A DNA stretch of 64,000 nt from Streptomyces scabichelini (GTDB lineage: Bacteria > Actinomycetota > Actinomycetes > Streptomycetales > Streptomycetaceae), in assembly GCF_011045015.1 (NCBI RefSeq), contig NZ_JAAKZY010000001.1, positions 98,878 to 162,877 on the forward strand. The letters are read 5' to 3'. The notes under the pieces are model-generated. The model searched no databases and was not told the DNA's origin. It worked only from the letters and a program-made list of their open reading frames with translations. This document shows, piece by piece, positions 16,781-24,448 of this stretch (positions are counted from its first letter, which is position 1; every line of letters begins with the position of its first letter). Both the position numbers and the translations under genes were made by a program.

Positions 16781-17167
16781 ATGGTGCATGTACTGAGCAG
16801 CCGGACCTTGCTCCGCCCCACCGACCCCGAGCGCTCCCGCGCCTTCTACGGTGAGCAGCTGGGCCTCGCCGTCTACCGCGAATTCGGCACGGGCCCGGAG
16901 CGCGGCACCGTCTACTTCCTCGGCGGCGGCTTCCTGGAAGTCGCCGGCCGCTCGGAGGAACCCCCCTCCCCCGCCGTCAAGCTGTGGCTCCAGGTGGCGG
17001 ACGTGACAGCCGCGTACGAGGAGCTGACGGCCGCGGGCGTCGAGATCCGGCGGCCCCCGGTCAAGGAACCGTGGGGCCTGATCGAAATGTGGCTCACCGA
17101 TCCGGACGGAACCGAGATCGCGATGGTGGAGGTACCCGCGGACCATCCGCTGCGCTATCGGCCCTGA
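16781..17167 (+). CDS. VOC/glyoxalase-like protein
   Basis: 128 residues from ATG 16781. One VOC module pair: 'SSRTLLRPTDPERSRAFYGEQLGLAVYREF' and 'VKLWLQVADVTAAYEELTAAGVEI' ending 'WLTDPDGTEIAMVEVP', with Glu/His positions that could hold a metal. Divergent from the GNAT gene across 69 bp. Substrate unknown. Confidence 0.88.
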   Translation: MVHVLSSRTLLRPTDPERSRAFYGEQLGLAVYREFGTGPERGTVYFLGGGFLEVAGRSEEPPSPAVKLWLQVADVTAAYEELTAAGVEIRRPPVKEPWGLIEMWLTDPDGTEIAMVEVPADHPLRYRP

Positions 17168-17178
17168 GGCTTCCCCCG

Positions 17179-17553
17179 TCACTCCTCCCTGCACAGGCAG
17201 AACGGATGGCCCACCGGATCCGCGTACACGCGGAAGCCGCGGCGGCCGTTGTCGTCGTCCAGGTCGAGCGGGGTGGCGCCGAGGGCCAGTACCTGGGTCT
17301 CGGCGGTGTCGATGTCCGGGACGGTGAAGTCCAGATGCAGCTGCTGGGAGTTGTCGTCGGCGCGCGGCCAGTCGGGCGGGCGGTAGCCGGGAGCGCGCTG
17401 GAACGCGATGCGGTGGCCGCCGGGCGCGTAGAGGTCGTACCAGTCGTCGTTGTACTGCTTGATGTCACCGCCGAGCACGCCCGCGTAGAAGGTGGCGAGG
17501 GCCGGGGGATCCGGGCAGTCCAGGGCTACCAGGCAGTACTGGGCGATGGCCAT
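17179..17553 (-). CDS. VOC/glyoxalase-like protein
   Basis: 124 residues, AAAGGAC before the ATG. Begins 'MAIAQYCLVALDCPDPPALATFYAGVLGG', ends 'YADPVGHPFCLCREE' with central 'QQLHLDFTVPDIDTAETQVLALGA'. This is the common actinobacterial single-domain VOC type; substrate unknown. Its 3' end is 11 bp from the preceding convergent VOC gene. Confidence 0.88.
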   Translation of the reverse strand: MAIAQYCLVALDCPDPPALATFYAGVLGGDIKQYNDDWYDLYAPGGHRIAFQRAPGYRPPDWPRADDNSQQLHLDFTVPDIDTAETQVLALGATPLDLDDDNGRRGFRVYADPVGHPFCLCREE

Positions 17554-17572
17554 GGGGGAAAGTCCTTTCGCT

Positions 17573-17628
17573 CAGGTCTCGTTCATCAGGTCTCGTTCAT
17601 CAGGTCTCGTTCATCAGGTCTCGTTCAC
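17573..17628. repeat. Four tandem 14-bp units over the LLM gene stop codon
   Basis: CAGGTCTCGTTCAT occurs three times (17573, 17587, 17601) and a fourth copy at 17615-17628 ends in C. The minus-strand LLM oxidoreductase stop (17625-17627) lies in that fourth copy, and the array fills most of the gap to the VOC gene. Confidence 0.92.
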
Positions 17629-18590
17629 AGGTCCTTCAGTGCCGGCAGCAGCTTCTTCTCCGCCCAGTCGAGGAACGGGAGTTGGTGGTCGCCGCCGACC
17701 TGGACCAGGGCGATCTCGGTGAAGCCCGCGGTGACGTAGGGGCGTACGGCCTCGACGAAGGTGCCGACGTCGTCACCGCACGGGATGGTCTCCGCGACGT
17801 CCTCCGGGCGTACGTGCTGTGTGGCCGTGTCGAAGTTCGCGGGGCCGGGGAGTTCGGCGTTGACCGGCCAGCCGCCGAGCGCCCAGCGGAACTGCTCGTG
17901 GGCCCGGGCGACGGCGGCGTCCTTGTCGGGGTCGAAGCAGACGGGGAGTTGACCCACCCTGGGCTTGCCGGTGCCGCCGTGCCGGTCGAAGGAGTCAAGG
18001 AGCTCGGACTTCGGCTCGGTGGCGATCATCAGGTCGGCCAGCCGGCCGGCGACGGCGCAGGAGTGCTCGCCGGAGACGGCGACGCCGATCGGGGGCGGCT
18101 CGTCGGGGAGGTCGTACAGCCGGGCGTTCTCCACGTCGTAGTGCGGGCCGTGGTGGTTCACATTCTCACCGGCGAACAGTGCGCGGATGATGTCCACGGC
18201 CTCTTCCAGCATGTCGAGGCGGATGTGCGCGGCGGGCCAACCGCCGCCCACCACATGCTCGTTGAGGTTCTCGCCGGAACCGAGCCCGAGCCGGAAGCGG
18301 CCCTCGGCGAGCAGCTGCGTCGTGGCGGCCTTCTGGGCGACGACGGCCGGGTGATAGCGGGTCGTCGGACAGGTCACGTACGTCATGAGGGGAATCCTGG
18401 AGGTGGCCTGCGCCGCGGCCCCGAGCACGCTCCAGGCGTAGGGGGCGTGACCCTGTTCATCGAGCCACGGGAAGTAATGGTCGGAGGTCACCGAGAAGTC
18501 GAATCCGGCCTGCTCCGCGGCCACCACGTGCCGCACGAGGTCACGGGGGCCGGCCTGCTCGGTCATCATTGTGTAGCCGATTTGCACCAT
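17625..18590 (-). CDS. F420-dependent LLM-class oxidoreductase (TIGR03557-like)
   Basis: 321 residues from ATG 18590. Luciferase-like barrel with 'VTSDHYFPWLDEQGHAPYAWSVLGAAAQAT' (in pieces), 'LAEGRFRLGLGSGENLNEHVVGGGWP', 'VDIIRALFAGENVNHHGPHYDVENARLYDLP' and 'GVAVSGEHSCAVAGRLADLMIATEP'. These match the subgroup related to F420-dependent glucose-6-phosphate dehydrogenase. It likely uses cofactor F420; the substrate is not evident. Confidence 0.9.
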   Translation of the reverse strand: MVQIGYTMMTEQAGPRDLVRHVVAAEQAGFDFSVTSDHYFPWLDEQGHAPYAWSVLGAAAQATSRIPLMTYVTCPTTRYHPAVVAQKAATTQLLAEGRFRLGLGSGENLNEHVVGGGWPAAHIRLDMLEEAVDIIRALFAGENVNHHGPHYDVENARLYDLPDEPPPIGVAVSGEHSCAVAGRLADLMIATEPKSELLDSFDRHGGTGKPRVGQLPVCFDPDKDAAVARAHEQFRWALGGWPVNAELPGPANFDTATQHVRPEDVAETIPCGDDVGTFVEAVRPYVTAGFTEIALVQVGGDHQLPFLDWAEKKLLPALKDL

Positions 18591-18734
18591 GTTGTTCCCA
18601 GTAGCCGTGCAGGGGTACCCGAAACCTCCCCTTCGCGGGGTGTGCCGCATGCCGCCGATGGCGAGTGTGCCCGGGCCGGTGCCGGGTACCGGAGCCGGGC
18701 ATGCCACATCCTCGTGTTGCGACGGAGGTCTTCC

Positions 18735-19373
18735 ATGGCTCTGCCCGGCAAGTCCCTGACCGGCTCCTGGCGGCACTGGCGGCGGGGACGCGCCCGGTTG
18801 TCGGTTCCCCTCTCGTCCACGGACGTCGAGGACGCGAACCGGAGGTTCCTGCTCTACGGGGTGCTGCCGCTGTGGGTCGTGCCCGCGGTCGCCGACTGGT
18901 GGATGCACCGGCGTACCCGGATCGAGCACACGGCTGGCACCAAGGAATCCGTCGTGCACGCGCTCATGATGACCGAGAGCGGGATCCCGGTCGCCATGGG
19001 CCTGCTGGCCCGGGTCAACCCCCTTGTCCTGTCCGTCATGGGCTCAGCCGCGGCGGCCCACAGCGCCACCGCCCTGTACGACGTGACCCTGGCCACCGAG
19101 AAGCGCGAAGTCCGCCCCGTCGAGCAGCACATCCACAGCTTCCTGGAAGTGCTGCCGCTGTCGGCGCTCGCCTTCATCGGCTGCCTGCACTCGGACCAGG
19201 TACGCGCGACCCTGCGCGGCGGGCCCGGCCGCGACGACTGGAAGCTGCTGCCCAAGGACAGGCCGCTGTCCGCCCCGTACCTGCTGGGCCTCGGCGTGGT
19301 GGTCGGCGCCGGTGTCGCTCTCCCGTACGCCGAGGAGTTGAGGCGCTGCGTCCGGGCACAGCGCTCTTCATGA
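18735..19373 (+). CDS. His-rich membrane protein of unknown function
   Basis: 212 residues from ATG 18735 (GGAGG 8 nt upstream). Hydrophobic segments lie near 38-53, 78-103, 139-151 and 180-198. Between and within them is a row of possible metal ligands: Asp54, His58, Glu64, His65, His75, Glu81, His109, Asp116, Glu130, His132, His134, Glu138. The spacing recalls membrane di-metal proteins, but I recognise no named family. The next gene starts on its stop codon (ATGA), so the two proteins are made together. Confidence 0.75.
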   Translation: MALPGKSLTGSWRHWRRGRARLSVPLSSTDVEDANRRFLLYGVLPLWVVPAVADWWMHRRTRIEHTAGTKESVVHALMMTESGIPVAMGLLARVNPLVLSVMGSAAAAHSATALYDVTLATEKREVRPVEQHIHSFLEVLPLSALAFIGCLHSDQVRATLRGGPGRDDWKLLPKDRPLSAPYLLGLGVVVGAGVALPYAEELRRCVRAQRSS

Positions 19374-20332
19374 CACCGCGACGAACCGGGCCCGGGGTGC
19401 TGCCGGCCCTGCGTCCGGTCCCCCTCGGTGGCACGGGCCCGGAGGACGTGGTCGTCGACCGCGAAGGCCGCGTGGTCACGGGCGTCGAGGACGGCCGCAT
19501 CCTGCGCGTCCATCCGCACGGTCCCGCCCGTGTGCAGCAGATCGCCCGCACCGGAGGGCGGCCGCTGGGTCTCGAGGTCCTGCGGGACGGACGGCTGCTG
19601 GTGTGCGACGCGGAGCGCGGACTGCTCCGCGTCACCATCGAGCCCGTCGTGGGGAAGGTCGAGGTTCTCGCCGACTCCGTGGCGGGCGCGCCGCTGCGGT
19701 TCTGCAGCAACGTGGCCGCAGCGGCGGACGGCACCGTGTACTTCACCGTCTCCAGCAGGCGATACGGGCTTCAGGACTGGCTGGGCGACCTGATGGAGCA
19801 CACGGCGACCGGTCGGCTGCTCCGGCTGCGGCCCGACGGCGGCGAACCGGAGATCCTGCTGGACGGCCTGGACTTCGCCAACGGAGTCGTGCTGTCGGAG
19901 GACGAGTCCTGTGTCGTGGTGGCCGAGACCGGCGCGTACCGTCTCACCCGGCTGTGGCTGTCCGGCCCGCGGGCCGGCCGCCGCGACACCCTGATCGAGA
20001 ACCTGCCCGGCTTCCCTGACAACCTCTCCCGCGGCGCGGACGGGACGATCTGGGTCGCCCTGGCGGGCCCGCGGCAAGCGCTTCTGGACTGGCTGCGCCA
20101 CGCGCCCGTCCAGGTCCGCCGGGCGGTCTGGCAGGCCGTACGCCCTCTGCACATCCGCCCGCTCCCGGTCGCGCGCGTGATGGGAATCGGGCCGGACGGC
20201 CGCGTCCGCCACGACCTCAGGAGGATCAGGGCGGGCTACCGGATGGTGACCAGCGTGTACGAGCACGACGGCACGCTGGTCCTGGGCAGCCTCCTGGAGG
20301 ACGGCATCGCCGTCTGCGAACTGCCCACGTGA
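19370..20332 (+). CDS. SMP-30/strictosidine-synthase-like beta-propeller protein
   Basis: 320 residues; ATGA overlap with the preceding stop. The sequence shows six-bladed propeller repeats: 'GPEDVVVDREGRVVTGVEDGRILRV', 'GLEVLRDGRLLVCDAERGLLRV', 'FCSNVAAAADGTVYFTVSS', 'DGLDFANGVVLSEDESCVVVAETGAYRLTRLWL' (in pieces), 'FPDNLSRGADGTIWVALAGPR'. These are signatures of the strictosidine synthase/gluconolactonase/paraoxonase group, which hydrolyse lactones or esters with a bound Ca. Translational coupling to a membrane protein suggests they act on one substrate. Confidence 0.85.
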   Translation: MTPRRTGPGVLPALRPVPLGGTGPEDVVVDREGRVVTGVEDGRILRVHPHGPARVQQIARTGGRPLGLEVLRDGRLLVCDAERGLLRVTIEPVVGKVEVLADSVAGAPLRFCSNVAAAADGTVYFTVSSRRYGLQDWLGDLMEHTATGRLLRLRPDGGEPEILLDGLDFANGVVLSEDESCVVVAETGAYRLTRLWLSGPRAGRRDTLIENLPGFPDNLSRGADGTIWVALAGPRQALLDWLRHAPVQVRRAVWQAVRPLHIRPLPVARVMGIGPDGRVRHDLRRIRAGYRMVTSVYEHDGTLVLGSLLEDGIAVCELPT

Positions 20333-20353
20333 ACTCACGTGGGCTCACGTGAC
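20324..20353. repeat. Three 10-bp CACGTG units containing both stop codons of a convergent pair
   Basis: CCCACGTGAA, CTCACGTGGG, CTCACGTGAC follow each other. The plus-strand propeller gene ends at TGA 20330-20332 in unit 1 and the minus-strand flavin reductase ends at 20345-20347 in unit 3. Confidence 0.85.
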
Positions 20354-20833
20354 TGGGTGCCCGGCGGGGATGTCGGCGACGTCGCTGAGCCGCAGTAGTT
20401 CCTGCTCCGGCCGCCCGCGGGTCTCGCCCGCGACGGAGCTGAGGAGGAAGCCGATGTGATCGCCCGTCTCGACCTGGCCTTCCACGCGGCCCACGAACCA
20501 GGCGAGGGTGTCGTCCAGTACGGGAACGCCGCCGGGCCCCGGCGTCCAGGCCGCCCGCGCGAACTTGTCCACGCGGTCGCCGGTCTCGCCGCCGAACAGT
20601 TCCGCCAGCGCGTACTGGTCGCGCCCGAGTAGATGCACGGCGAGCCGTTCGGCGGACCGCGCCACCCGGAAGGTCCGGTTCAGCGTCGACAGCCAGACCA
20701 TGAACCGGGCCGGCTTGATCGAGCACTGCGAGGCGAAGCTCACCAGGCAGCCGGCCCGTTCCCCGTCGGCCGCGGCGGTCACCACGTACACGGGGTGGTC
20801 GAGCCGGTCGACGAACGACTGCATGGCGGTCAC
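20345..20833 (-). CDS. Flavin reductase-like domain protein (second copy in window)
   Basis: 162 residues from GTG 20833, with GAGGGAG 6 nt upstream. Split-barrel flavin-binding pattern: 'DHPVYVVTAAADGERAGCLVSFASQCSIKPARFMVWLS' (in pieces), 'LAVHLLGRDQYALAELFGGETGDRVDKF', 'VPVLDDTLAWFVGRVEGQVETGDHIGFLL'. It shares layout with the protein at 8062-8571 but the sequence is clearly different. It may supply reduced flavin or reduce a bound substrate. Confidence 0.9.
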   Translation of the reverse strand: MTAMQSFVDRLDHPVYVVTAAADGERAGCLVSFASQCSIKPARFMVWLSTLNRTFRVARSAERLAVHLLGRDQYALAELFGGETGDRVDKFARAAWTPGPGGVPVLDDTLAWFVGRVEGQVETGDHIGFLLSSVAGETRGRPEQELLRLSDVADIPAGHPVT

Positions 20834-20885
20834 GGCCGCTCCCTCACTGCTGACACTGGCCTACAGTCCCTCCCCCAATCCAAGG

Positions 20886-21920
20886 TCAGCCGAGCAGTTT
20901 CCGCACGGCTTCCTCGACGGGCCCCTGGGTGGCGGGCCGCCCGAACACCGCGTCCTCGCCCAGCTGGCCGAGGGTCTCGTCGATGGTGTGCCCCTCTTCG
21001 AAGAGCTCGATGACCCGCGGGTTGATGTACGAGCCGCGGCACACCGCGGGGGTGTTGCCCAGGTAGTGGCTGACTTCTCGCACCACGCGGGAGACGGCCC
21101 GCTTCCGTGCCCCTGGCGACTGACCCGCCATGCGGGCGGAGACGGCCAGGCCGACCGCGGCCAGCACGGTCGCGTGCCAGGTGCGGAAGTCCTTGGCCGT
21201 GATGTCCACACCGGAGAGGCGGCGCAGACAGTCGTTGAGATCCTCGCTGCGGACCTCCTGCCAGGCCCTTCCCTCCCAGTACTCGAAGAGCCGGTCGCCG
21301 CCTCCACGCCGGCGCAACAACGCCCGTACGGTGTCGTACGCCCGGGAGTCGACCAGCGCGCGGGTCTGCTGCTTCGCGTTCTTCGCCGGGTAGGAGAAGC
21401 AGATCTCGCCGCCGCGGCAGAGCGCGTGCTCGCGCAGCATGGTCACCAGGCCGTACGTCTGGTTCTCGCGGGCGTAGCTCTCGCCACCGATACGGAAGAA
21501 CCCCAGGTCGAGAAGGCGTACGGCACAGGCCAGCACACGGTCACGGTTCAGGCGGCGATCGGCCAGGTCGACGGCGACCCGCTCGCGCAGCTCGGGGAGC
21601 GCCGCGGCGACCTCGCGTACGTGCTCGTGTTTCGCCTCCTCCTGCTGGGTCCGGAACTCCGGGTGGTAGAGGTACTGGCGGCGCCCCGCGGAATCCGTGC
21701 CGGTCGCCTGGAGGTGGCCGTTGGGCCACGGGCAGATCCATACGTCCGTCCAGGCGGGCGGGATGGCCAGGGCGCGCAGCCGGGCGATCAGCGCCCGGTC
21801 GGTGACGGGTGTTCCCGTCGGGTCGAGGTACCGGAAGCCGCGGCCGTGCCGCACACGGCGGAAGCCCGGTTTGTGCGGGTCACTGGTCCGCAGCCGCACG
21901 CGGGCACCCTCGGACGACAC
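20886..21920 (-). CDS. DNA topoisomerase IB
   Basis: 344 residues if started at GTG 21920; GTG 21899, preceded by GAGGG, is an alternative. Eukaryote/poxvirus-type topoisomerase IB: 'GFRYLDPTGTPVTD', 'PPAWTDVWICPWPNGHLQATGTDSAGRRQYLYHP' (in pieces), 'FFRIGGESYARENQTYGLVTM' (catalytic Arg), 'KDFRTWHATVLA' and the nucleophile Tyr in 'RGSYINPRVIELFEEG'. It relaxes supercoils by a 3'-phosphotyrosine nick. It follows a small basic protein gene on the same strand. Confidence 0.93.
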   Translation of the reverse strand: MSSEGARVRLRTSDPHKPGFRRVRHGRGFRYLDPTGTPVTDRALIARLRALAIPPAWTDVWICPWPNGHLQATGTDSAGRRQYLYHPEFRTQQEEAKHEHVREVAAALPELRERVAVDLADRRLNRDRVLACAVRLLDLGFFRIGGESYARENQTYGLVTMLREHALCRGGEICFSYPAKNAKQQTRALVDSRAYDTVRALLRRRGGGDRLFEYWEGRAWQEVRSEDLNDCLRRLSGVDITAKDFRTWHATVLAAVGLAVSARMAGQSPGARKRAVSRVVREVSHYLGNTPAVCRGSYINPRVIELFEEGHTIDETLGQLGEDAVFGRPATQGPVEEAVRKLLG

Positions 21921-21979
21921 GACGCGGCTCAGACCTCCCTCCGACGGGCTTCCCGCTCCTTCCTTCGACGGGCCTCCCG

Positions 21980-22279
21980 CTACTTGCCCAGTGCCTTCGC
22001 AAGCTCGTCCTTGCTCATCCGGGAGCGGCCCTTGACTCCCCGGTCCTTGGCTTCCGCATACAGCTGGTCGCGCGTGGTTCCGCCCGATCCGCCCTGCGAA
22101 CGCTGTCCGCCTCCGCCTCCGCCACGGCTCGACGACGAGGCCTCGCCACTGCGGGCCCGCTCCTTGTTCACGGTGCGGGCGGCGATCTCCTTCGCCCGAC
22201 CGCTCTGGCCGCGTTCCTCGGCACTCTTCTTGATGTGTTCGTACTGCCGCTCGCGTTTTGAGCTCGATCCTCGTGGCAT
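21980..22279 (-). CDS. Small basic protein ('plasmid stabilization'-type) with Rho-N-like tail
   Basis: 99 residues, AAAGGAGG before the ATG. N-terminus 'MPRGSSSKRERQYEHIKKSAEERG' is strongly basic, a Ser/Gly linker follows, and the end 'DQLYAEAKDRGVKGRSRMSKDELAKALGK' is a Rho-N/SAP-like helix-extended-helix, probably nucleic-acid-binding. Family members are often labelled plasmid stabilization protein without evidence. Located upstream of topoisomerase IB on the same strand. Confidence 0.8.
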   Translation of the reverse strand: MPRGSSSKRERQYEHIKKSAEERGQSGRAKEIAARTVNKERARSGEASSSSRGGGGGGQRSQGGSGGTTRDQLYAEAKDRGVKGRSRMSKDELAKALGK

Positions 22280-22380
22280 GGCGGCCTCCTTTCGGTCGCA
22301 AGCTCACTCGTGCGGGCAGCCTTCGGTGGGACGGGGCTCCGTCACAAGCCCCGCCCCTCGATCAGACGGGCCGCCGGCCC

Positions 22381-22749
22381 TCAGTGGTGTCCGGGGCTGC
22401 CGCTACCGAAGCCGCCGCTGCTGTTCGGACTCCAGCGCGGCGGCGTCTGGTCCTTCGCGCGGTGTGAACGGATGTTGCCGAAGCCCCGCAGCTCGTGCGG
22501 GAGGAGCACCCCACCGTCGTGCGGCATCTCTTCGAGTTCGCGCATCTCGCGGATCTCGTGAACGGGGCCGGATTCGGGAAGATGGGGCTGGTCCTCGGGA
22601 CGCGGGGGCTCGGGTTCCCGGGCACGCACGCGCATGCCCAGCCACACCGCGACGATCAGCATCGACGCGATCACCACCCCCATCGCGAAGGGGATCGCCC
22701 CCGCCGCGACTTCATGAGGGATGGCCAAACCTCTACCGAAGGTGTCCAT
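22381..22749 (-). CDS. DUF6479-like single-pass membrane protein
   Basis: 122 residues from ATG 22749. One membrane helix ('AIPFAMGVVIASMLIVAVWLG', about 18-38), then a charged tail 'RVRAREPEPPRPEDQPHLPESGPVHEIRE' (in pieces) and 'LLPHELRGFGN', the pattern of the Streptomyces DUF6479 family. Function unknown. The purine-rich GAAGGA lies almost on the ATG, so the start is not certain. Confidence 0.7.
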   Translation of the reverse strand: MDTFGRGLAIPHEVAAGAIPFAMGVVIASMLIVAVWLGMRVRAREPEPPRPEDQPHLPESGPVHEIREMRELEEMPHDGGVLLPHELRGFGNIRSHRAKDQTPPRWSPNSSGGFGSGSPGHH

Positions 22750-22874
22750 GTCCTTCGGGTACCCGCGGAGAACAGCTGAAACGGTGCTCAGGAGCCCTTC
22801 GGGGGGCGCCCGCGCGGGCATACGCGGGCCGATCGCATGGCGGCCGCCGCCCCGGGTACTTCGAGGGGATGCGT

Positions 22875-23918
22875 ATGGGAGTGCTTGATGTCGGCTCGAA
22901 CACGGTACGACTGGTCATCGCGGAGACGGACGGTGCTGTTCCACTGCCCGTGCACACCGCGAAACGGCGGCTGAGACTGTCGCAGTACGTCGAGCGTGGC
23001 GGCCACCTGCCGGACGAGCAGGTGGCCCGGCTCGTGGACGCCGTCACGGCCGCCAGGGACGAGGGCAGGCGCTGGGGCGTGACCCGGCCCTTCGCTTTCG
23101 CCACCGCGATCGTGCGGGACGCCCCGAACCGCGCGGAGATCCTGCGGCAGGTCGCCACGGAGGCCGGGGTGCCGCTGCACATCCTCCCCGGCGAGGTCGA
23201 GGCGGAGCTGACGTTCCTGGCTGCGCGGCGGTGGATGGGCTGGCGTGCGGGACCGCTCGCCATGCTGGACATCGGAGGCGGCTCGCTGGAGGTGGCGTTC
23301 GGCCGCAGCAAGCTGCCCGACTTCGCCATCTCGCTGCCGCTCGGCGCCAGCCGGCTGACCCGGGAGTGCTTCCGCGGCCAGGATCCGCCGTCGGAGCGCA
23401 GGATCAAGGCGCTGCGCCGTCATGTGCGCCACCAACTGCGCGATGTCGCGGCCCGCATCCGCTGGGAGGCGCCGCGCACGACGGTCGCCACCTCGCGTAC
23501 GTTCCAGCAGCTGGGCCGTCTGTGCGGTGCGCCGCCCGGCCGGTCTGGTCCCTTCACACCGCGCGGCATGACCCGGGCCGACCTCCGCCGGGCCACAGGC
23601 CGGCTCGCGGAGCTGCCGGCCGCGGAACGCGCCGATCTGCCGGGCATCTCCCCCGCCCGCTCGAGCCAGTCCCTGGCCGGGGCGATCGTCGCGCACACCA
23701 CGATGAAGGTGATGGGCATCGACGAGGTGACCATCTGCCCCTGGGCGCTGCGCGAGGGAGTCCTGCTCCGCTGCATCGAGGACGGCAACGCCGACTGGTG
23801 GGACGGGACGGCTCCCTCCTCCCTTCGCGGGCACGATGCCGCGCCGCCACGGGTACTGCACCCCGTCGGCGGGGACGACACGGCGACAGGCGCTCAGCTC
23901 CCGGGTGGGGCGGGGTAG
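22875..23918 (+). CDS. Ppx/GppA exopolyphosphatase-family phosphatase
   Basis: 347 residues from ATG 22875; GAGGGG ends 6 nt before it, while the ATG at 22869 directly abuts that site. ASKHA-type nucleotide-phosphate motifs: 'GVLDVGSNTVRLVI' (phosphate 1), 'LAMLDIGGGSLEVAFG' (phosphate 2) and the Glu in 'LPGEVEAELTFLAAR'. Family members hydrolyse polyphosphate or pppGpp. The C-terminal tail after 'REGVLLRCIED' is short and divergent. Confidence 0.9.
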   Translation: MGVLDVGSNTVRLVIAETDGAVPLPVHTAKRRLRLSQYVERGGHLPDEQVARLVDAVTAARDEGRRWGVTRPFAFATAIVRDAPNRAEILRQVATEAGVPLHILPGEVEAELTFLAARRWMGWRAGPLAMLDIGGGSLEVAFGRSKLPDFAISLPLGASRLTRECFRGQDPPSERRIKALRRHVRHQLRDVAARIRWEAPRTTVATSRTFQQLGRLCGAPPGRSGPFTPRGMTRADLRRATGRLAELPAAERADLPGISPARSSQSLAGAIVAHTTMKVMGIDEVTICPWALREGVLLRCIEDGNADWWDGTAPSSLRGHDAAPPRVLHPVGGDDTATGAQLPGGAG

Positions 23919-23924
23919 TTCCAC

Positions 23925-23954
23925 GGGGCCGGTGGGGTGCGTCCCACCGGCCCC
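23925..23954 (+). terminator. Strong hairpin terminator after the Ppx/GppA gene
   Basis: Perfect 12-bp stem GGGGCCGGTGGG / CCCACCGGCCCC with a 6-nt loop, starting 7 bp after the stop codon. It also marks the left edge of the transposase scar. Confidence 0.88.
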
Positions 23955-23962
23955 GGGGTGTC

Positions 23963-24396
23963 CTACGCGGTGCAGGCGGCCCCGTTGCCCGAGACGAACG
24001 CGCGGCGTCCGGGCCGGTGCGCCTTCGGGCGGGCGACCCTGGGTGTTTCATACCGTCGATCCGCAGCTCGACGCCCTCGGCGGTGGCGTAGGCGAACGCA
24101 TCCGCCGGGGTAGGCAGTCGCCGTCCCGGCCGGTCGGGGACTGCGAAGCCACGCCGGGCCAGCAGGAGCCCGACCTGGCCCATCGCCTCGCCGACGGTCG
24201 AGCGGCCGAGGTCGTACAACTCGGCCGGCGCGGCATGCGGCAGGTTCGTGCGCAGGTAGACCGCGGTGAGAACGACGCGGTCCGTGAAAAGCAGCTCCTG
24301 CTTCGGCCCCGCCGCCCTCACGCGCTCGTGACCACGCCGCCGGCGCAGCTCCGCCCCAGGCAAACCTGACCACGGCTCGACCAACTCCTCGTTCAC
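23963..24396 (-). pseudogene. Truncated, frameshifted IS5-type transposase fragment
   Basis: The frame from 24396 reads 'NEELVEPWSGLPGAELRRRRGHERVRAAG', '...LYDLGRSTVGEAMGQVGLLLARRGFAVPDRPG' and 'YATAEGVELRIDG', the N-terminal HTH part of a Streptomyces IS5-family (HTH_Tnp_4 / DDE_4-type) transposase. At about 24050 the match passes into another frame ('ARPKAHRPGRRAFVSGN') and stops at 23963. The DDE catalytic part is missing. It is therefore dead, and lies directly after the Ppx terminator. Confidence 0.8.
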
Positions 24397-24448
24397 GGCC
24401 GGGCCGCGATCCGCCAGGGCCGACTAGGCACAAGTCTCGTCCGGCGGA

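Noticed and set aside
20508..22874. Plus-strand frame joined to the N-terminus of the Ppx/GppA gene
   Set aside because: The part before 22875 is antisense to flavin reductase, topoisomerase IB and two small genes; the real protein begins at the ATG after GAGGGG.
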